Notes under the pieces: model-generated
The model's database searches: none
What the model saw: the letters and a program-made list of their open reading frames with translations, nothing else
Told to the model about the DNA's origin: nothing
Shown here: positions 27,210 through 35,073 of the stretch, one piece after another
Layout: each line of letters starts with the position of its first letter
How positions within the stretch are numbered: position 1 is the stretch's first letter
Made by a program: the position numbers and the translations under genes
NCBI GenBank assembly: GCA_029266475.1
Contig: JAQSWU010000003.1
Location: 39,182-103,181 of the forward strand
Source of the DNA: Rickettsiaceae bacterium
Lineage (GTDB): Bacteria > Pseudomonadota > Alphaproteobacteria > Rickettsiales > Rickettsiaceae
Direction: 5' to 3'
DNA length: 64,000 bases

Positions 27210-27653
27210 TTATTTCTTTTTCTTAGGCTTATTGAATTTACCTATATTCTTTACGAACTCTTGTATAGCGGAGCCTTCATTGCCTGGAGTCGGTGTAGTA
27301 TGAGCAGTTATTGCTACATTATTGTTATGAATATTCTCCATCAGAATAGCCTTGTCTACTCTACCTACATTGTCAAAAGTAACTTTTAATACCTTTTGCT
27401 CGGTTATAGATGGGAAGGTCCAAGTTGTTTTTGCTGTTTTTATATATACATAATACCAGGTATTTGGAGAATAATCTGGCATTATTGTTGGAGTACCTAG
27501 GCGGTCCACAACTTGGTCTTTCGTAGGCTTATTGATTTGCAGATAATTTATATCAGCTTCTTTTACATTATTTCCGGTCACATCTACGCTTTTGCATGAT
27601 GCAAGAGATAACAAAGCTAGTATAGAAATGTAGTTAAGAAATTTGAATTTCAT
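27210..27653 (-). CDS. bamE: BamE/SmpA-like outer membrane assembly lipoprotein
   Basis: Accessory lipoprotein of the beta-barrel assembly machine. It has a signal peptide with lipobox LASC, then the SmpA/OmlA domain: TKDQVVDRLGTPTIMPDYSPNTWYYV holds the G-x-P and W-Y-Y hallmarks, followed by VLKVTFDNVGRV. A Lys-rich tail ends the protein. I place the start at 27653, where GGAG lies six bases upstream; the longer frame would begin at 27665, overlapping that box. Confidence 0.88.
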   Translation of the reverse strand: MKFKFLNYISILALLSLASCKSVDVTGNNVKEADINYLQINKPTKDQVVDRLGTPTIMPDYSPNTWYYVYIKTAKTTWTFPSITEQKVLKVTFDNVGRVDKAILMENIHNNNVAITAHTTPTPGNEGSAIQEFVKNIGKFNKPKKKK

Positions 27654-27898
27654 CGAATTCTCCATATGAATCTAAGACTTAAGTTAAAAATTGCTGGATT
27701 TTTAGGTTAAAATATACTATATTGTCGGTTCATTTGACAAATGAATTATTTAAAAATAATGATAAAAATTATTTAAACCACAAAATTATTTTGATTTAAA
27801 TAAGGTTTCAGGTTAGTTTGTATCATAATAAAGAATTTATTTTTAAGCTTTAAGCTTACTTTTTTAAGCAATATATTTAAGTCTTTAAGAGGATTATC

Positions 27899-28102
27899 AT
27901 GGCAGTACCAAAGAAGAAAACTTCTAAATCTCGAAGAAATATGCGCCGTTCTCATCATGGAATTGGCAGAATAAATGTTATAGTAGACTCTCAAACAGGA
28001 GAATATAAGCTTCCACATCATATGTCTATTAAAGATGGTACATATAATGGGCGCCAAGTGCTTCCTGTAAAAGAGTTAAGCGACGAAGATACAGACGAAT
28101 AA
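27899..28102 (+). CDS. rpmF: 50S ribosomal protein L32
   Basis: Small ribosomal protein of 67 residues beginning [20 protein letters not shown], the family's near-invariant start, with the alphaproteobacterial [15 protein letters not shown] in the second half. It has no zinc cysteines, as usual for the group. AGAGGA precedes the ATG. In most alphaproteobacteria plsX and fabH follow; here only fabH does. Confidence 0.96.
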   Translation: MAVPKKKTSKSRRNMRRSHHGIGRINVIVDSQTGEYKLPHHMSIKDGTYNGRQVLPVKELSDEDTDE

Positions 28103-28123
28103 TTCAGCTTATTAGCTATTATA

Positions 28124-28177
28124 GTAAAAGTGAAGTGGCTTAGCTTTAATATGAATAAGCTTTATCTTCACTTTTAC
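28124..28177 (+). terminator. Long hairpin between rpmF and fabH
   Basis: GTAAAAGTGAAG pairs perfectly with CTTCACTTTTAC, enclosing a 30-base loop that can itself pair in part (AGCTTTA/TAAGCTT). No T-run follows. It probably ends or processes the rpmF transcript. Confidence 0.5.
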
Positions 28178-28320
28178 CTTTAGATATTCTTTTAAAATTA
28201 TTTGTATTAACATTATTGACTAAAATATATTCATTTTAGGTATTAATCGATTTCCTTCAACTTAACTACAAATATATTTCTATTAAAATATTAGTTGAAT
28301 TAAATTACTGAAAGGTATCC

Positions 28321-29277
28321 ATGGGTAGTAAAATAATTGGTTGCGGTAGTTATTTACCTGAAAAAGAGGTCACCAATAAAGATTTAACTTCTATCCTAGA
28401 TACTACTGAGGAATGGATTGAAAGCAGAACTGGTATTTTAAAAAGATATATAGCAGCAGAAGATGAGCTAACCTCTCATATAGCTTTCAAAGCAGCAGAG
28501 AGAGCAATAGCTGCAGCAAGGATTGATAAAGATACTATTGATCTGATAATTGTGGCAACCACAACACCGGATAATACATTTCCAGCAACTGCAACAAAGC
28601 TGCAATCGCTCCTTAACCTCAAAAAATGCCCATCGTTTGACGTTCAAGCAGTATGTTCCGGTTTTATCTATGGTTTACACCTAGCGAATTCATTGATTAA
28701 AACTAAAGCTGCAAAAACATTATTGCTAGTAGGGGCTGAGAAAATGTCTTCCGTGCTTGATTGGAGCGATAGGTCAACAGCTATTTTATTTGGCGATGGC
28801 GCTGGAGCAATAATTATCACGGAAGATGATAGAGGCAATTCAGATATTATTGACTCACACATATTCTCAAGTGGTGAGCATTTTGATCTTTTATTTACTG
28901 ATGGCGGGGTTGCATTAAATGGGCTAGCTGGAAAAATAAGAATGAAAGGTAGGGAAGTCTTCCGTCATGCCGTTGAAAAAATGAGTGATGCTGTTTTTAG
29001 CTTGCTGGCTAAGCATAATATATCTTTAAGTGAAGTGGATCATTTTATCCCACACCAGGCAAACATTAGAATAATAGAAGCTTTAGCAGAAAGGCTAAAT
29101 TTTCCGCATGAAAAAATAGTTAAAACGGTATCCTTCCATGCCAACTGTTCAGCTGCCTCAATTCCACTTGCGCTTGACTACGCACATTCCCAAGGCTTAA
29201 TCAAACGAGGAGACTTAATTATGACTTCAGCGATTGGTGCAGGTCTTACATGGGGTGCAGCATTAATAAGGTATTAG
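28321..29277 (+). CDS. fabH: 3-oxoacyl-ACP synthase III
   Basis: Starts fatty-acid chains by condensing acetyl-CoA with malonyl-ACP. The 318-residue thiolase-fold enzyme has catalytic Cys112 (AVCSGFIYG), His in IPHQANIRI and Asn in FHANCSAASIP, the full FabH triad. AAAGG lies about 6 bases ahead of the ATG. Gene order rpmF-fabH-IHF-MerR is the alphaproteobacterial cluster with plsX left out; the 218 bases before fabH hold only a hairpin and AT-rich DNA. Confidence 0.96.
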   Translation: MGSKIIGCGSYLPEKEVTNKDLTSILDTTEEWIESRTGILKRYIAAEDELTSHIAFKAAERAIAAARIDKDTIDLIIVATTTPDNTFPATATKLQSLLNLKKCPSFDVQAVCSGFIYGLHLANSLIKTKAAKTLLLVGAEKMSSVLDWSDRSTAILFGDGAGAIIITEDDRGNSDIIDSHIFSSGEHFDLLFTDGGVALNGLAGKIRMKGREVFRHAVEKMSDAVFSLLAKHNISLSEVDHFIPHQANIRIIEALAERLNFPHEKIVKTVSFHANCSAASIPLALDYAHSQGLIKRGDLIMTSAIGAGLTWGAALIRY

Positions 29278-29443
29278 GCAAAAATATTTACTCAAATATT
29301 TTCAAATTCTTCATAAATTTCTATTTTTCCTATATAATTCATTGATGTTTACTTAATATTAAAGTATATAGTTTTACAGTTCCAAACTGGTTTGGAATCA
29401 GCCTTATCTTTATACTATTATAAATTAATATATTAAATAAATT

Positions 29444-29731
29444 ATGAGCCAAACTATTACTAAAGCTGCTTTATCAAGTAAAGTATCAGAAAAGTTAGGA
29501 ATATCCCAAGCTTTATGCGAAAATGTTATATCGTCAATGTTTGAAGGTATCATTGATCTGCTTGACCGAGAAAAAAAACTAAAATTGCAAAATTTTGGTA
29601 CTTTTAAAATTCATGCGAAGAAAGAAAGATTTGGCTTAAATATTTCTCGTATGCAGCCTGTAACTATCAGTTCAAGACGAGTGATTAATTTTTTAGCCTC
29701 TAAAAAGTTAAAGGCTGGAGTGAATAGCTAG
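29444..29731 (+). CDS. ihfA: HU/IHF-family DNA-bending protein (IHF-alpha position)
   Basis: 95-residue nucleoid protein in the place where ihfA normally sits (after fabH, before a MerR regulator). The fold signature KLKLQNFGTFKIHAKKER is clear. The beta-arm, however, reads RFGLNISRMQP instead of the usual R.GRNP.T, so the intercalating Pro of the arm tip is missing at its normal site. DNA bending could therefore differ from IHF. The symbol reflects synteny; HU-like function is an alternative. Confidence 0.8.
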   Translation: MSQTITKAALSSKVSEKLGISQALCENVISSMFEGIIDLLDREKKLKLQNFGTFKIHAKKERFGLNISRMQPVTISSRRVINFLASKKLKAGVNS

Positions 29732-29736
29732 AATCT

Positions 29737-30126
29737 ATGCAGAATTTAATGCTTAAAAAAAAATATTATACAATAGGCGAGGTGGCGGAAACTCTCGACG
29801 TACCAGCTTATGTTATAAGATTTTGGGAAAAGAGTTTTCCAAGTATTAAACCACACAAAGCTAGAGGACGACGTTACTATAAAAAAGACGATATTGACAA
29901 GCTAAATCTTGTCAAGAAAATGTTGTATGTTGATAAAATGTCGATTAAAGCCGCACAAAATATCCTCTTTTTTAGTGGCTCTCAAAGTGAAAAGATTACG
30001 CAAAAAACATCTTCAGCAGCAAATATTAGCCACGCAGACTTTCAAAACAGCTTGGATAACCTCCTATTTAGGCTTAATGCTTCTCACAGTAAATTAATTG
30101 AAGCTTTAGATAGAAAAGTAGGCTAG
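29737..30126 (+). CDS. MerR-family transcriptional regulator
   Basis: 129 residues with an N-terminal winged helix typical of MerR (YYTIGEVAETLDVPAYVIRFWEK, read as helix-turn-helix plus wing GRRYYKKDDIDKL), then a helical dimerisation segment. It has no metal-binding Cys cluster. The gene begins 5 bases after the IHF gene. The rpmF-plsX-fabH-ihfA-merR order is a standing alphaproteobacterial cluster. The regulator's target is unknown. Confidence 0.88.
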   Translation: MQNLMLKKKYYTIGEVAETLDVPAYVIRFWEKSFPSIKPHKARGRRYYKKDDIDKLNLVKKMLYVDKMSIKAAQNILFFSGSQSEKITQKTSSAANISHADFQNSLDNLLFRLNASHSKLIEALDRKVG

Positions 30127-30297
30127 ATTATAATTTGTCCTTATAATTTATCTAAGTTTACTTAATAAAACCAAGTGATAAGCCTACAAATATTTGGCAA
30201 CTTTCTTGCATTTATGCAACAATTTTGTTAAACTACGCAAACTGGTACCTTAATATATCACTAGATTGCAAGAATAATTATATAGGAAGCGTTTAAA

Positions 30298-31479
30298 TTG
30301 AATTTCCAGCCTAACCTATTATCGCCTGATTTATCAATCTATATTCATTGGCCTTTCTGTAAATCTAAATGTCCTTATTGCGATTTTAACTCTCATGTTA
30401 GGGCTACTATACCTTATGAGGTTTGGGCTAAAAGTTATATTAAGGAGATTGATTACTTTAAAAATACCATTCAAGGTAAATATATTAAATCAATTTTTTT
30501 TGGCGGTGGAACCCCTTCTCTTATGCCACCATTTATTGTAAAGGATATAATAAACAAAATTAGTGACCTTGGCATCATAGATAGTAATACAGAAATTACT
30601 ATTGAAGCAAATCCCACCTCCTCCGAAGCGCTAAATTTCCTTGGTTATAAGGATGCTGGGGTAAATAGATTATCAATAGGCGTCCAAGCTTTAAGAGAAG
30701 AGGATCTTAAATTCTTAGGCAGAGAACATAATGTAATCGAAGCCAGGGAAGTTATAAAACTTGGCGCGCAAATTTTTAATAGATTCTCTTTTGATCTTAT
30801 ATATGCTCGTCCAAATCAAACCTTAAATGATTGGCTACAAGAGCTTAAAGAAGCTATATCTATGGCGGCAAGCCATATATCATTATATCAGCTTACTATT
30901 GAGAAAGGTACCCCATTTTACAAATTATATAAAGAGAAAAAATTTACTTTACCTGAAGATGAGCTTGCTACTGAACTATTCTGTGCAACAAATTCTTACT
31001 TAAGCGAGAAAGGTTTTGATCAGTATGAAATTTCCAATTACGCAAAAACTGGTGAGGAGTCTAGGCATAATCTTTGCTACTGGCGCTATGAGGACTACCT
31101 TGGAATCGGTCCTGGAGCGCATAGTAGAATCTCTTATTTTGAAGATGATCAATGGCAAATGCAAGCATTCTCCCATGTTTCACGTCCAGAAAGTTGGTTA
31201 AAGCTAGTTGATGAGCACTCTTGTGGGATCCAGAGTTATAATAGGCTCAATAAACAAGAAATTCTAACAGAAATATTACTTATGGGCCTTAGATTGAAAG
31301 AAGGCATAAGCGATGAAAATTTTCAAAAATATTTGAAAACAGATATTATCGATAGCGTGAATCTAACGAAATTAAACCATCTCGCAAAGCAAAATTTAAT
31401 TGAATTTTCTCCTTCTGAGCTTAAAACAACCCCTCTTGGTGCAAATCTTTTAAATAGAATATTATTAGAGCTTTTATAA
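30298..31479 (+). CDS. hemW: Radical SAM heme chaperone HemW
   Basis: Radical-SAM protein formerly called oxygen-independent coproporphyrinogen oxidase-like; HemW inserts heme into respiratory enzymes. The 393-residue product has the iron-sulfur motif CKSKCPYC near residue 21-28 (CxxxCxxC), then FFGGGTPSLM and IEANPTS. The HemN_C domain forms the end. The start is TTG at 30298, backed by an AGGAAG box about 8 bases upstream; no in-frame ATG exists before the cluster motif. It lacks the extra Cys of true HemN, which favours HemW. Confidence 0.9.
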   Translation: MNFQPNLLSPDLSIYIHWPFCKSKCPYCDFNSHVRATIPYEVWAKSYIKEIDYFKNTIQGKYIKSIFFGGGTPSLMPPFIVKDIINKISDLGIIDSNTEITIEANPTSSEALNFLGYKDAGVNRLSIGVQALREEDLKFLGREHNVIEAREVIKLGAQIFNRFSFDLIYARPNQTLNDWLQELKEAISMAASHISLYQLTIEKGTPFYKLYKEKKFTLPEDELATELFCATNSYLSEKGFDQYEISNYAKTGEESRHNLCYWRYEDYLGIGPGAHSRISYFEDDQWQMQAFSHVSRPESWLKLVDEHSCGIQSYNRLNKQEILTEILLMGLRLKEGISDENFQKYLKTDIIDSVNLTKLNHLAKQNLIEFSPSELKTTPLGANLLNRILLELL

Positions 31480-31552
31480 TTAACTATTTATTAACCTTTG
31501 CTTGCTATCATCTATTTATAATTTTTAACTTTCAACCAAAAAAATTATTATT

Positions 31553-31900
31553 ATGAGCAAAGCAAAAAAGACAATCTCTTTAAACCCATTAGTTAAAGCT
31601 AAACTTAAACCTTTAGCTAATAAAATGCTAGATGCTAAGAAAGCAGCAGCAAAACTTGAGGCAAAGAAAGCTAGCCCCGCAAAAAAACTAGAGGCAAAAA
31701 AACCTGTAGTTAAGAAAGAGGCAGTTAAAAAAGCAGCACCTAAGAAGATAGAGGCTAAAAAAGTGACAACTAAAAAAGCTGCTCCAAAGAAAGTAGTAGC
31801 TAAAAAAGCAGCACCTAAGAAGGTAGAGGCTAAAAAAGTGACAACTAAAAAAGCTGCTCCTAAGAAAGTAATAGCTAAAAAAGCAGCACCTAAGACCTAA
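31553..31900 (+). CDS. Histone H1-like Lys/Ala-rich protein, first fragment of a frameshifted gene
   Basis: 115 residues, nearly all Lys, Ala, Pro and Val, in KKAAPKK-type repeats typical of histone H1-like and PhaF-tail proteins that bind DNA without sequence preference. The frame ends in TAA at 31898 directly inside a tandem duplication of CCTAAGA (31889-31902). Removing one copy lets the frame run on through 37 further codons of the same composition into the phasin domain at 32025. The intact gene would encode 268 residues. It could be a pseudogene, a reversible phase variant, or an assembly error in a repeat. Confidence 0.75.
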   Translation: MSKAKKTISLNPLVKAKLKPLANKMLDAKKAAAKLEAKKASPAKKLEAKKPVVKKEAVKKAAPKKIEAKKVTTKKAAPKKVVAKKAAPKKVEAKKVTTKKAAPKKVIAKKAAPKT

Positions 31901-31902
31901 GA
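31889..31902 (+). repeat. 7-bp tandem duplication CCTAAGA causing a frameshift
   Basis: Two adjacent copies of CCTAAGA shift the frame by +1 and create the stop. The neighbouring repeats of the same gene (CCTAAGAAGGTAG, CCTAAGAAAGTAA) carry a single copy. Confidence 0.85.
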
Positions 31903-32024
31903 AAGTAATAGCTAAAAAAGCTGCTGTTAAGAAAACTGCAGTTAAAAAGCTGGTAGCTAAGAAAGCAACAGCTAAGAAGGTTTCTTTAAATAAACCGGAA
32001 ATAAAACAAATACTAAACAACCCA

Positions 32025-32366
32025 ATGCATAATTCCATGGACAGTTATAAAAATATGGCAGAATGCAATGTTAAATGCATGATGAAAATTTGTGATTGCT
32101 GCAATGAGCATACAGAAGATATGATCAAGAATATTCAGAAAGCTATCAATAAGAATATTGAAGACGCTACTAATCTAGGTCATGAGTTCTTTAAATGTCG
32201 TACAGCTAAAGATATGTTAGACCTTCAGCACAAAATCTTTGAAGTAAGTTATAAAAACTCTATGAAATGTTGTATGGATATAATGGATTCAATTAAAAAT
32301 TTAGCAGAGCAGAATAGTAAGATTGTTTCAAGCAATATGCATGAAAGCATAAAAAAAATGTTCTAA
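32025..32366 (+). CDS. Phasin-domain protein, second fragment of the frameshifted gene
   Basis: 113 residues, helical, of the Phasin_2 type (FFKCRTAKDMLDLQHKIFEVSYKNSM is the recognisable 'sequence-X-LQ' helix, read as two halves; helices continue to the end). Phasins coat polyhydroxybutyrate granules or act as helical chaperones. Unusual are six or more Cys (CNVKCMMKICDCC). In frame upstream, codons 31903-32024 encode more Lys/Ala repeat and belong to this gene if the 7-bp duplication is undone. The start at 32025 has no ribosome-binding site, consistent with being an internal part of a longer gene. Confidence 0.75.
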   Translation: MHNSMDSYKNMAECNVKCMMKICDCCNEHTEDMIKNIQKAINKNIEDATNLGHEFFKCRTAKDMLDLQHKIFEVSYKNSMKCCMDIMDSIKNLAEQNSKIVSSNMHESIKKMF

Positions 32367-32390
32367 GAGACATTTTAGAACCATAAGTTT

Positions 32391-32417
32391 AAAGGCCAGG
32401 GGAAATACCTGGCCTTT
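32391..32417. terminator. Bidirectional terminator between the phasin gene and rph
   Basis: AAAGGCCAGG and CCTGGCCTTT form a 10-bp GC-rich stem with a 7-base loop, followed by CGTTTTCTGTT on the plus strand and an AAACTTATGG flank on the other. It lies between convergent genes. Confidence 0.8.
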
Positions 32418-32434
32418 CGTTTTCTGTTAAGAAT

Positions 32435-33157
32435 CTACTTTAGGTTGAGTAGCGCTTTATTTTGTAGCAAAAATAACTCACTAGTTGCTTGTTTTGCGGC
32501 TTTCATCATTGCAAAAAATTGCTCCTCGGAGAATGTACCTTTCTCAGCTGTTCCTTGCACTTCGACTAGTTGGCCATTAGATGAGAAAACGAAATTTGCG
32601 TCTACTTCAGCACTACTATCTTCCTCATAATCAAGGTCGGTTAATATTGTGCCATTATGTATACCACACGAAATAGCTGCTACCTGGCTAATTAATGGAT
32701 TGTGCTTAATATAGCGTTTTGCAATAAGATTACTTACAGCAAGATGAAGCGCAATATAACTGCCAGTAATAGAAGCGGTTCTAGTGCCGCCGTCGGCGTT
32801 AAGCACGTCGCAATCAATTATAATCTGTCTTTCTCCAAGCAGCTTTAAATCAACAGCCGATCGTAGAGAACGACTAATTAACCTTTGAATTTCTTGAGTT
32901 CTGGCAGACTGCTTGCCGCTCGCTGCTTCCCTCTTTGCCCTAGTATGGGTAGACCTTGGTAATAGACCATATTCAGCCGTGAGCCAGCCTTGCCCTTGAC
33001 CTCTTAAGAAAGGCGGGATAGATTCTTCGATGCTCGCCGTACATAATACATGTGTATTACCCATTTTAATAAGGCATGATCCTTCCGCATTCAAGGCGAC
33101 TCCAAGCTCAAAACTTATAGGTCTTAACTGATTAGGTTTTCTATCGGATGAGCGCAT
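32435..33157 (-). CDS. rph: Ribonuclease PH
   Basis: Phosphorolytic 3'-exonuclease that trims tRNA precursors. The 240-residue protein begins [19 protein letters not shown] and has RNase PH motifs [16 protein letters not shown], then [15 protein letters not shown] (phosphate-binding Arg), and [17 protein letters not shown] with the catalytic Asp region. Divergent from grpE across a 144-base promoter region, an arrangement also common in other alphaproteobacteria. Confidence 0.96.
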   Translation of the reverse strand: MRSSDRKPNQLRPISFELGVALNAEGSCLIKMGNTHVLCTASIEESIPPFLRGQGQGWLTAEYGLLPRSTHTRAKREAASGKQSARTQEIQRLISRSLRSAVDLKLLGERQIIIDCDVLNADGGTRTASITGSYIALHLAVSNLIAKRYIKHNPLISQVAAISCGIHNGTILTDLDYEEDSSAEVDANFVFSSNGQLVEVQGTAEKGTFSEEQFFAMMKAAKQATSELFLLQNKALLNLK

Positions 33158-33214
33158 AATAATTCCTTACTTAGTAAATTTCGCTAAAAATTTTTACAAG
33201 TCAAAGATTATTGA

Positions 33215-33242
33215 CTTGAAAATAATTAAATCAAAACTATAT
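33215..33242 (+). promoter_or_regulatory. Candidate heat-shock (RpoH) promoter of grpE
   Basis: CTTGAAA at 33215-33221 is a perfect sigma-32 -35 element. CTATAT 15 bases later resembles the alphaproteobacterial RpoH -10 rather than the E. coli CCCCAT. Position about 60 bases ahead of grpE makes biological sense. Confidence 0.45.
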
Positions 33243-33301
33243 CTACTTAGGTAAGTTTTAGCAACAAAAACTAATTTGAAAAATCGCTAGAAGGTACTAT
33301 T

Positions 33302-33883
33302 ATGATCGGTAAGCAAAAAACAAATGATGATAAAATGGATAAAAATACAGAGATGGAAGAAGATACTTTACCAGAAACTGAACAACAAGAGTCAATTGAT
33401 GAGTTAGCAAACGCACTCTCTAGGAAATATGGCGAGGAAATACAAGATTTAAAGGATCGTTTACTTAGGACAACAGCTGAAGTTGAAAATACTAGAAAAC
33501 GTTACGAGAAAATGATAGAAGAAGCTAAAGATTACTCTATTACTAGCTTTGCCCGTGACCTTATGGAGGTAATGGATAATCTTTATAGAGCCTTAGAACA
33601 TAAACCTACGAATATTGAAGATTTAGATATTAAAAATTTCATCTTAGGGGTTGAGCTTATTAATAATGAACTACAAAATTCGTTTTCTAAATATGGTATT
33701 GTTAGAATTTTACCACAGGTAGGCGAGAAATTTAACTATAATATCCATCAAGCGGTTACACAGGTGCCGACTAATGACTTTGAACCTGGTATGATAGTGA
33801 ACGTTATGCAAGCAGGATATAGCTTAAAAGATAGGCTTCTTAGACCTGCAATGGTCACGGTTTCAATTACCAAGAATGAATGA
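33302..33883 (+). CDS. grpE: Nucleotide exchange factor GrpE
   Basis: Releases ADP from DnaK. The 193-residue product has an acidic N-terminus, a long coiled coil (LKDRLLRTTAEVENTRKRYEK), and the C-terminal beta domain with FNYNIHQAVTQVP and GYSLKDRLLRPAMVTVS, both diagnostic. An AAGG box precedes the ATG. Its TGA stop overlaps the ATG of the next gene (ATGA), so the following genes are translationally coupled. Confidence 0.95.
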   Translation: MIGKQKTNDDKMDKNTEMEEDTLPETEQQESIDELANALSRKYGEEIQDLKDRLLRTTAEVENTRKRYEKMIEEAKDYSITSFARDLMEVMDNLYRALEHKPTNIEDLDIKNFILGVELINNELQNSFSKYGIVRILPQVGEKFNYNIHQAVTQVPTNDFEPGMIVNVMQAGYSLKDRLLRPAMVTVSITKNE

Positions 33884-35073
33884 ATATTATTAACTTAACT
33901 ACAAGCAAAATTCTCTTTAAACAGAATATACACTCATACCTTGAATTTTGGAGAGGATGGTTAATATATTCTGTTTTGATATCATTAACAATAATAGCAA
34001 CAGTTAGCTCTGCCAGCGCTTTTAAAATCAGCGAAGTTTATATAGAAGCGCAAGGCAATAATCAATATGAAGCAAAAATCAGAGCCCAGAAACATGGCGC
34101 TGTAAGGGCATTCCTTTTATATGCTAACCGAATGGGCCTGCCTAATGACAACTTTCAAGAAATAAAATATCGAGATATTGCGGGGTCAGGCTGTATAACT
34201 AAGGTAATTTACAATAACGAAAAAACAACAAAAACCTCTTACAGTGCTATTGCAGAGTATCATTTCAATAGACAAATTTCTACTGAAGTATTTTATAAAT
34301 GGTCTAAGCCAGAATACCGTAATAGATTCTACGACTGCTTAGTAGTGCCGGTAATGAAGGTCGGTAAGAATAATCATTTATGGGATAATAGTATTAAATG
34401 GCTTAAATCATGGGAAGATAATAAGGAGTTATTATCAGAAAATAGAGTTTTATTACTTGATGAAAGCAATCCTTATACGGATAAGGTAACCCCACAAAAT
34501 ATAAATAACTTAACTTATTCTGATTTTGAGACACTATTTCCTAATTTTTTAATAAGAAACTATTATATAATATTCGCTGAGTTATTTACAAATCTCGATT
34601 CCGGCCAGTCATATTTACAAGTGGAATATAGGAATATCGGTATAAAAAACGCCCAAAGCATTATAAAAAAATATAATTTACCTAATGCAAACCAATTAAA
34701 CCTCACATTAAATGAGATAATTAATAACTTTGCTAGTGAATATGGCACTAGACTTGAAAATACTGATAAGAATACTATAGAAAATATCATAGCTAAAGAG
34801 AGAAAAAGGATTTTACAAGGAAAGTTAAAATCTATTATTATTAATGTTGAAACAATAGATGTAGCTCATTGGGACAGGATTAGAGCAAAGTTAGATAAAG
34901 TCGATCAAATTGAGAAGATTGTAATTAGATCCCGCCATGAGCATGATTATGTCTTAGAAATAAAGTATAAAGAGAATCTTGAAGTATTAACTCAAGGCTT
35001 ACTAGAAGTAGGCTTAACTTATAATATTGCACAGAATAAATATTACTTAACCGAATCAAATGATGGTATATAG
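33880..35073 (+). CDS. DUF2066-like exported protein (397 aa)
   Basis: Function unknown. An N-terminal hydrophobic segment (residues ~30-48, ending in SASAF) looks like a signal peptide after a long N-region. The following domain starts FKISEVYIEAQGNNQYEAKIRAQKHG, resembling the start of DUF2066 proteins, which alphaproteobacteria encode next to a PerM permease and Hda. Here too perM follows directly, with the ATG immediately after the stop, and hda comes next. The family call rests on this synteny plus weak similarity. ATGA overlap with grpE indicates one operon. Confidence 0.7.
   Translation: MNIINLTTSKILFKQNIHSYLEFWRGWLIYSVLISLTIIATVSSASAFKISEVYIEAQGNNQYEAKIRAQKHGAVRAFLLYANRMGLPNDNFQEIKYRDIAGSGCITKVIYNNEKTTKTSYSAIAEYHFNRQISTEVFYKWSKPEYRNRFYDCLVVPVMKVGKNNHLWDNSIKWLKSWEDNKELLSENRVLLLDESNPYTDKVTPQNINNLTYSDFETLFPNFLIRNYYIIFAELFTNLDSGQSYLQVEYRNIGIKNAQSIIKKYNLPNANQLNLTLNEIINNFASEYGTRLENTDKNTIENIIAKERKRILQGKLKSIIINVETIDVAHWDRIRAKLDKVDQIEKIVIRSRHEHDYVLEIKYKENLEVLTQGLLEVGLTYNIAQNKYYLTESNDGI

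Noticed and set aside
31553..31900. CRISPR or tandem-repeat array
   Set aside because: The periodic DNA here is coding repeat (Lys/Ala codons) without spacers; no CRISPR array was seen anywhere in the window.
31688..32038. 116-codon minus-strand frame opposite the Lys/Ala-rich gene
   Set aside because: It is a shadow produced by the complement of the AAG/AAA/GCT repeats (Phe/Leu-rich), not a membrane protein.
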